This document shows positions 59,257-64,000 of a stretch of DNA of 64,000 nucleotides, one piece after another. The stretch is from NCBI GenBank assembly GCA_001600875.1, contig BCLD01000011.1, positions 459,497-523,496 of the forward strand, written 5' to 3'. This DNA comes from Solicoccozyma terricola. Taxonomy: Eukaryota; Basidiomycota; Tremellomycetes; Filobasidiales; Piskurozymaceae. The translations under genes were made by a program, and so were the position numbers. The notes below the pieces were generated by a model. It ran no database searches. It was not told the DNA's origin and saw nothing but the letters and a program-made list of their open reading frames with translations. Position 1 is the stretch's first letter, and each line of letters opens with the position of its first letter.

Positions 59257-62200
59257 TCAGTGCATCTTGGCTGTATGTGATTCTTTGATAGCTTGTAGAC
59301 CAGCATGTGCCTTGAGCATGAGGGCGCTTTCCATAGAATACTTGCCTTTCATCAACGGAGATACCTCTATGCCCTTGCCTGTACTCGAGATACACCGTCA
59401 GTGATATGTTGAGCCTGGAGAATATGGAGCCACTGACCGGACAAGACTAATTCCAAATGATGCTTCGCCTTACCATTGTCACCCATTTGGGAGAAGAGTC
59501 GTCCAAGCTCAAAATGAGTGTGATACACCAACCAGTGATCGAGCTGAATCGGTAGCCATTCATTTGAACTCGGTGATATCTCTACGGGTGGGCTGATTCT
59601 ACCTACCTGAATCTCATGGCCATGCTGAAGGACGAGTTCGAAGGATTGCTCCGCATGCACAGCAGCCTCTTCAGACGTCATCGTATTAGTAGCCGCGTCC
59701 GCCGCTGTAATCACCGCCTCGACATGCTGTTGGAGAGCGATGGGTTCATATCAGGTAGAACACGAATACAGACGAGCTATGGCTCACTGGATATGCGGCA
59801 AATGACAAAGATACGCCGTGAAGGAAGTGTGCCAGACAGAAGTCTGTACGTCCAGGATAATATTAGAAGCGAAGGTGTTTCAAATGCGATTTGTACGCAC
59901 CGTCCCAGTACTGAGTCCCCGTTTTCCGATACGATTCTGGTGTGCCGCTATTGAGTTGAGCTAAATTTTGCCCTATTCGGGGGATGACTAAGTTATAGAG
60001 TAGTCGAGGCGGAGTGTTGTGAAGCTACACGAATTCCTATTTCGTCAGCGGGAGTTTGCAAGTTGAGAAAGAAGACTAGGCACGGACTACTCCAAAGAAA
60101 TAACCGAGCTCGATGCCTGGTAGCATCAGATGATTGCCTTGTCCGATGAATTTGCGGGCCTTTCGTGACACGAATTTCTGCACGAGTCCCACGGAGCGTA
60201 AGTATCGTTGTAGTCCGAAGCAAGATTTTGAAAACTCACTTCAATAGGCAGAGACTTCCCTGCGATTTTACGCATGTTCATCGGTACGTTCTTCATCGCA
60301 TCTATGATATCCTGCTCGCTAGCGCCTGTTTGGTCATCCCCTTGCTCTATGAGACACGCTGCTGAAGCACTAGTAACGCGAGAGCATTAATGTTCGGCAC
60401 CGGGGCCTTTCGATCTCTGTTACGTACTAGAGATATACCGCTTTGCTCCAATTGGACTCCTTGCGCAGGATCTCGAAGCAGCTTCGAGAGACCCCAAATT
60501 TGTTTAGTATCATATTGTTGACACCCATATCCCACTACGGTCACAGCTGTCAGTGGTGAGAAGTGGAGTCGATTTAAAATGTCCCCTCACCAGACACATG
60601 TGTTGAAGCTGGGGCAATGCAGAGGAAGAAGTTAGCAAGAAGTCGATGTCGAGTTGCAATGACTAGATTACCCACCTGAAGGTACTCTAATTTCAGATCC
60701 AATGCATGCTGCAGAGTATTGTTGGCCATCTCGGGCTGTGCCTGAGTCGTATGCAGTCGCGATTGAAAATACAGGAAGAAAATCCCTGTTACGTAAAAGC
60801 TTTGAAGTTCAATAACAGTACGTCATCAGTCAACCTAAAGAGCGGCGACCTACCATCAGGACAGCTGCGAATTACCAGGCGTTTATGAGTGAGAGGTTTT
60901 CAGCGGTTGCTAGCCTCCAAGTAAGGCTCACCGTTTCAGGTTCCAGTCTAGGATATTCTTGGCGACCGGTATATTCACCCCGCTGACAGGCCTGTGTGAT
61001 AACAAAACATCAGGAAACAATGCATGGCCTCGAAATCTTTGGGATATTCACATCAGGACACTGATGACCAAGTGGAAGGTCAACAGAGCCATATCACAAA
61101 CGGGTCTCCGCACACCGTCATTCGTCTCGTCGCGTTTTGGAAGAGTCTGATTTGGATCGTTCGACCAGCCACCAGCTGACATCAATGTATCCAACGCGAC
61201 CTGTCGATTTCCTACGTAGCCAAACAGCTCCGCAACCTGGCCAGAGGAAAATCTATCAGAGACCAGACGGCCAAGCCTCTAGTCGACCGACGAAACTCAC
61301 CCTCACCACCTTTCCTGGCATCAAGCTGAGCATAAGAGAACTCAGCCCGGTTCCAAGCTGTACTCCGGATTTGAAGTGCTCGTCTATACCGTCATCGACG
61401 CCGTGACGGTCCGCGTGCTCCAGGTACAGCTGCAAGGTCCTGTATATCCCATGGGCGGTTCGCATATTGAGGCTGCAAGAATAACGGCGTTAGCTTTTGG
61501 CCCACGTTCTTCGCCTCGAGAAGGCGCTCACGCTTCCTTTATCAGCCCAACCCAGTCGCCCCCAGCTACGATACCCAGTACTGCTTTTATCAACAAGCTC
61601 TCGGCAAAGACAAGTTCTGCGTGCTTCTCAAGCAAAGACATGCCAGCGATTGTCGCAACGGTGTTACCCCTCACTACCCCTGCCATCTTACTGAACAGAC
61701 CGACATGCGTTTTCCGCAAGCTATGAGCGAGAGCGCTCGTCCTCTTTGCGATGTCTAACGCGGTGTTGAGATCTGCCGCCTCAAAGGTCATCATTCCTTT
61801 AATGCACTGGATGACCGCAGCGGCGTTTTGCAAGTACATGTGTTGTCCGTCTGGATCTTGCGTGTACACGACGTTTTCAGCCTCCTTCATCCGAGAAGTC
61901 AAGAAGAGATGTATGATGCGCCTACACATGTCAACATCCTCTTGTAAAGTCGTTGCTTGCTCTTGTGAAGTAAGCGCCGGTCTATGTGATTCCGGTGTGA
62001 TCGGTACGACTGGAGCACTGGGCACTGAGGCTGTATGTGAAACGCGAGCTCGGGAAATCGCATCACGGGGGTCCACCAAGGTTGGAGTTTCGTCTCTCGG
62101 TTTGCTGGTGCTGGTGGTGGTGGTGGTGGTGACGGCCACTGGCGACTGAGCAAGACGTGGAGCGGTCATGGATCTAGCCTCTGCCTCTGCATCATCCTCG

Positions 62201-63128
62201 TCGCCTTCTTCTACCTCACTCAAGCCTTCAGGAGGAGTAGCATACACCTCACCATCACTATCGCTTTCGCCGTTCTCGTAGTCATAGCTCCACTCCGAAT
62301 ATAGTGACGCCGACCGCTCTCTCGGTTTGAAAATATTCTGACCGAGTCCTTCTTCTGCAGGAGGAGTAGGGATATTTGTGTTCTTCTCAAGCCGTGGGAC
62401 GGTTTGAGAGCCGCCGCCGGCGGACGACGGTTGTTCTGCATGGATGCGCAGCGGCTCGACTACGACGTCGTTGGCCAGCAGCGTGACTTGACCATCCGCC
62501 AAGCCATTATTACCAACTCCTAAACCGGCGTATGCTGCTAAGCCTCTTTGGATCGATGGGTCGTTACGCTTTGACGGGGTGGTTATCCCAGAACCGGTTG
62601 ATGGTGCCGGTGGTGGCTTGCTCCCACCGACGGATCCTCTAGGGGTAGGCAATACTATTGATGGTGCCGGTGATGAGGAAGGAGAGTGTGATGCCCGAGT
62701 TGCGGAGGACTGAGAAGATGGAGAACGGAAGAGGGAGGAGATTCGACTTCTAGTCTTACTGTTTTGAAAGGAGAATCATTAGAGCGGGAAGGTCGTCCAG
62801 GAGTCCCATGAGACCCAGACCGACCACACACTCACCCCAGACTACCCTTCCTCTTCCTGACTGATGTCTGGTCTGGACTTGATCCGACCGACTCCATATC
62901 TGGGGACTTGCCGGTCATCTCATATTTGCCCATTCCAATCTGAGAGCTACTGGCGCTTGGTAGGATGACCATCGATGAGCGTGTGGATTGAGACCTGGAT
63001 TCGTGTTTAGGAGTGGTTGGTGGAGGTGGAGTGACCTCGTTGAGACCGGTCGTATGTGGTGGTCCTGGCGAAGCAGCTGACGCTAGACTCTGCGAGGAGG
63101 AGGAACGCCTTCGAAAGATGCTGGGCAT
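59257..63128 (-). CDS. IML2: IML2/TTC39 family TPR protein
   Basis: Fungal Iml2 (DUF3808) is linked to lipid-droplet and inclusion-body clearance; animal TTC39 proteins are relatives. Many exons on the minus strand; exon 1 is 63128-62836, exon 2 starts at 62758. The N-terminal third is Ser/Pro-rich and disordered (MPSIFRRRSSSSQSL; SLFRSPSSQSS), with an acidic part (SEVEEGDEDDAEAEA). The family core begins at EDVDMCRRIIHLFLTSRMKE and continues with GMMTFEAADLNTALDIAKRT, AELVFAESLLIKAVLGIVAG and FKSGVQLGTGLSSLMLSLMP, which is the most diagnostic block. Further exons give TPR-like helices (HTHFELGRLFSQMGDNGKAK). The last exon ends SMESALMLKAHAGLQAIKES with the stop at 59257. The start was set at the first ATG of the conserved exon; middle exon edges are not all certain. 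Confidence 0.85.
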
Positions 63129-63483
63129 GTTGGGCGGCGAGGGATGAAGGTAGGCCTGCTCGATCTGGGATGGTTGGGAGCTTGACGATTCCCAAAACCC
63201 GGGACACGCGTCGGCGATTCGGCGGGCGTGACTTGGGCGAGAGAGACGATGGGTAGGTGTAAGGGTGGTGAGAGGGTGGGGTGGTGAGGTCTGCGAGGAC
63301 GGAGTAGGCCACGGGGAGTGGTGAGCAGGGAGCAGCCAGCAGCGAGCAGCGATGTGATCAGGACATGGGGGGCATATGATAAACGGTATGGGTGGTTTGG
63401 GTGACCGATCGACCGGGGGCTTGGCATGCGATGTGGGTGCCACGTCATTCCCGCCACCCCGCCACCCACCGAGCCACCCCTCC

Positions 63484-63580
63484 CACGTGGCATCCCTTAT
63501 CAACTTCCCCACAGCCCGCCGCCCAGCATACCTCCATCCCTCCATCCCTCCATCCCTCCATCCCTCCATCCCTCCATCCC
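63484..63580. promoter_or_regulatory. CACGTG and (TCCATCCC)6 repeat upstream of VMA5
   Basis: CCCACGTGGC at 63484-63489, 127 bp before the VMA5 ATG, then six exact 8-bp copies of TCCATCCC at 63533-63580, which stop 35 bp before the ATG and so probably lie in or next to the 5' UTR. The divergent gap 63129-63615 has no other gene. Confidence 0.5.
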
Positions 63581-63615
63581 TCCTATCCTCCTATCCACCA
63601 CCCACCCACTCCATC

Positions 63616-64000
63616 ATGCCATCCGATCTAGCGTACTGGATCATCTCCGCACCAGCACTTGCAGGCGACGCGGAGGAGCTCTTCAACAGCGTCTACACCA
63701 CAACAGGCAACGATGTGCCCATCGGGTGTGTCGAGATCCCCGAGCTCAAGGTGAGTAGGCTGGGTCACCCACCAGGTCTCTGTTTGCGATTGCGGCTCGA
63801 TGCTTGTCGACCAATCTGGTTCAAATCGAGTCTCCGACTCTCCATACTGATACAACCTCCCCAATCCCCCTGCAGGCCGGTACCCTCTCCTCCCTTCTCA
63901 CCCTCTCCGACAGTCTCCCAAAGACAGACGCCTACTTTACACAAACAGTCGTCAAGCTCCTCGATACCATTCGAAATTTAGTAGGAGATGATAAAGCAAA
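63616..64000 (+). CDS. VMA5: V-ATPase subunit C, N-terminal part (3' end beyond the window)
   Basis: Subunit C links the V1 head to the stator of the vacuolar proton pump and is released on glucose loss. Two exons are visible: 63616-63750 and 63875 to the window end, in phase. The protein starts MPSDLAYWIISAPAL, matching the family N terminus (PxDxxYWxISxP), and continues VYTTTGNDVPIGCVEIPELK, then GTLSSLLTLSDSLPKTDAYF and VVKLLDTIRNLVGDD. The rest lies outside. Divergent from IML2. Confidence 0.9.

Noticed and set aside
63376..63981. 201-codon frame with SIPPSLHPSIPPS repeats
   Set aside because: It reads through the (TCCATCCC)6 repeat of the VMA5 5' region and through intron 1; the real start is the ATG at 63616.

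Overview
The window is nuclear DNA of a basidiomycete fungus, most likely a Tremellomycete yeast of the Cryptococcus/Kwoniella type (inference). The genes are packed closely and full of introns, mostly 50-70 nt long, with GTGAGT/GTAAGT-like donors and CAG/TAG acceptors. Reading frames only make sense after splicing, and the families found (a DEP-RGS protein of Sst2/FlbA/Crg1 type, Sch9 with a C2 domain, a JmjN-JmjC demethylase, a TRK potassium transporter, a diphthamide ligase with RidA-like domains) fit that group. All gene models were made by splicing the sequence by hand and joining exons in phase.

Layout, left to right. 1-2017: 3' part of the AGC kinase SCH9. 2473-4608: aspartyl aminopeptidase. 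4982-8695: KDM4-type histone demethylase. 8869-10766 (minus): secreted GH16 glucanase. 11093-15324 (minus): NRDE2. 15538-18209 (minus): DEP-RGS regulator of G-protein signalling. 18642-23238 (minus): TRK potassium transporter, 21 exons. 23804-25017: WKF-domain protein. 25757-28503: diphthine-ammonia ligase DPH6. 28614-33145 (minus): the STRIPAK subunit FAR11/STRIP. 33146-38234: about 5 kb with no convincing gene, possibly decayed transposon. 38235-42623: a run of three co-chaperones (HYPK, DNAJC9-like, CDC37). 43000-46312: long-form tRNase Z. 46428-47105 (minus): GINS subunit PSF1. 47335-48519 (minus): secreted Cys-rich protein. 49098-49781 (minus): SET-domain protein. 49982-50838: small membrane protein with duplicated CRPFG motifs. 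51063-54444 (minus): GPATCH1 splicing factor. 54735-57848: CDC7 replication kinase. 58193-59113: IQ-motif protein. 59257-63128 (minus): IML2/TTC39 family. 63616-64000: start of V-ATPase subunit C (VMA5).

No operon-like system or biosynthetic cluster is visible; most genes are conserved housekeeping genes. Themes are nutrient and G-protein signalling (SCH9, RGS, FAR11, TRK), chromatin and RNA surveillance (KDM4, SET, NRDE2, GPATCH1), protein folding (HYPK, DNAJC9, CDC37), replication (PSF1, CDC7) and translation or tRNA maturation (DPH6, TRZ1). Several genes are head-to-head, and a CACGTG palindrome, sometimes with a TGACGTCA element, recurs about 70-140 bp upstream of start codons.

The most unusual things are structural: micro-exons of 8 and 12 nt, two GC-AG introns, an intron of only about 32 nt in CDC37, a 49-nt homopolymer inside an RGS intron, and a possible mitochondrial leader ahead of tRNase Z that lacks an uninterrupted in-frame ATG.
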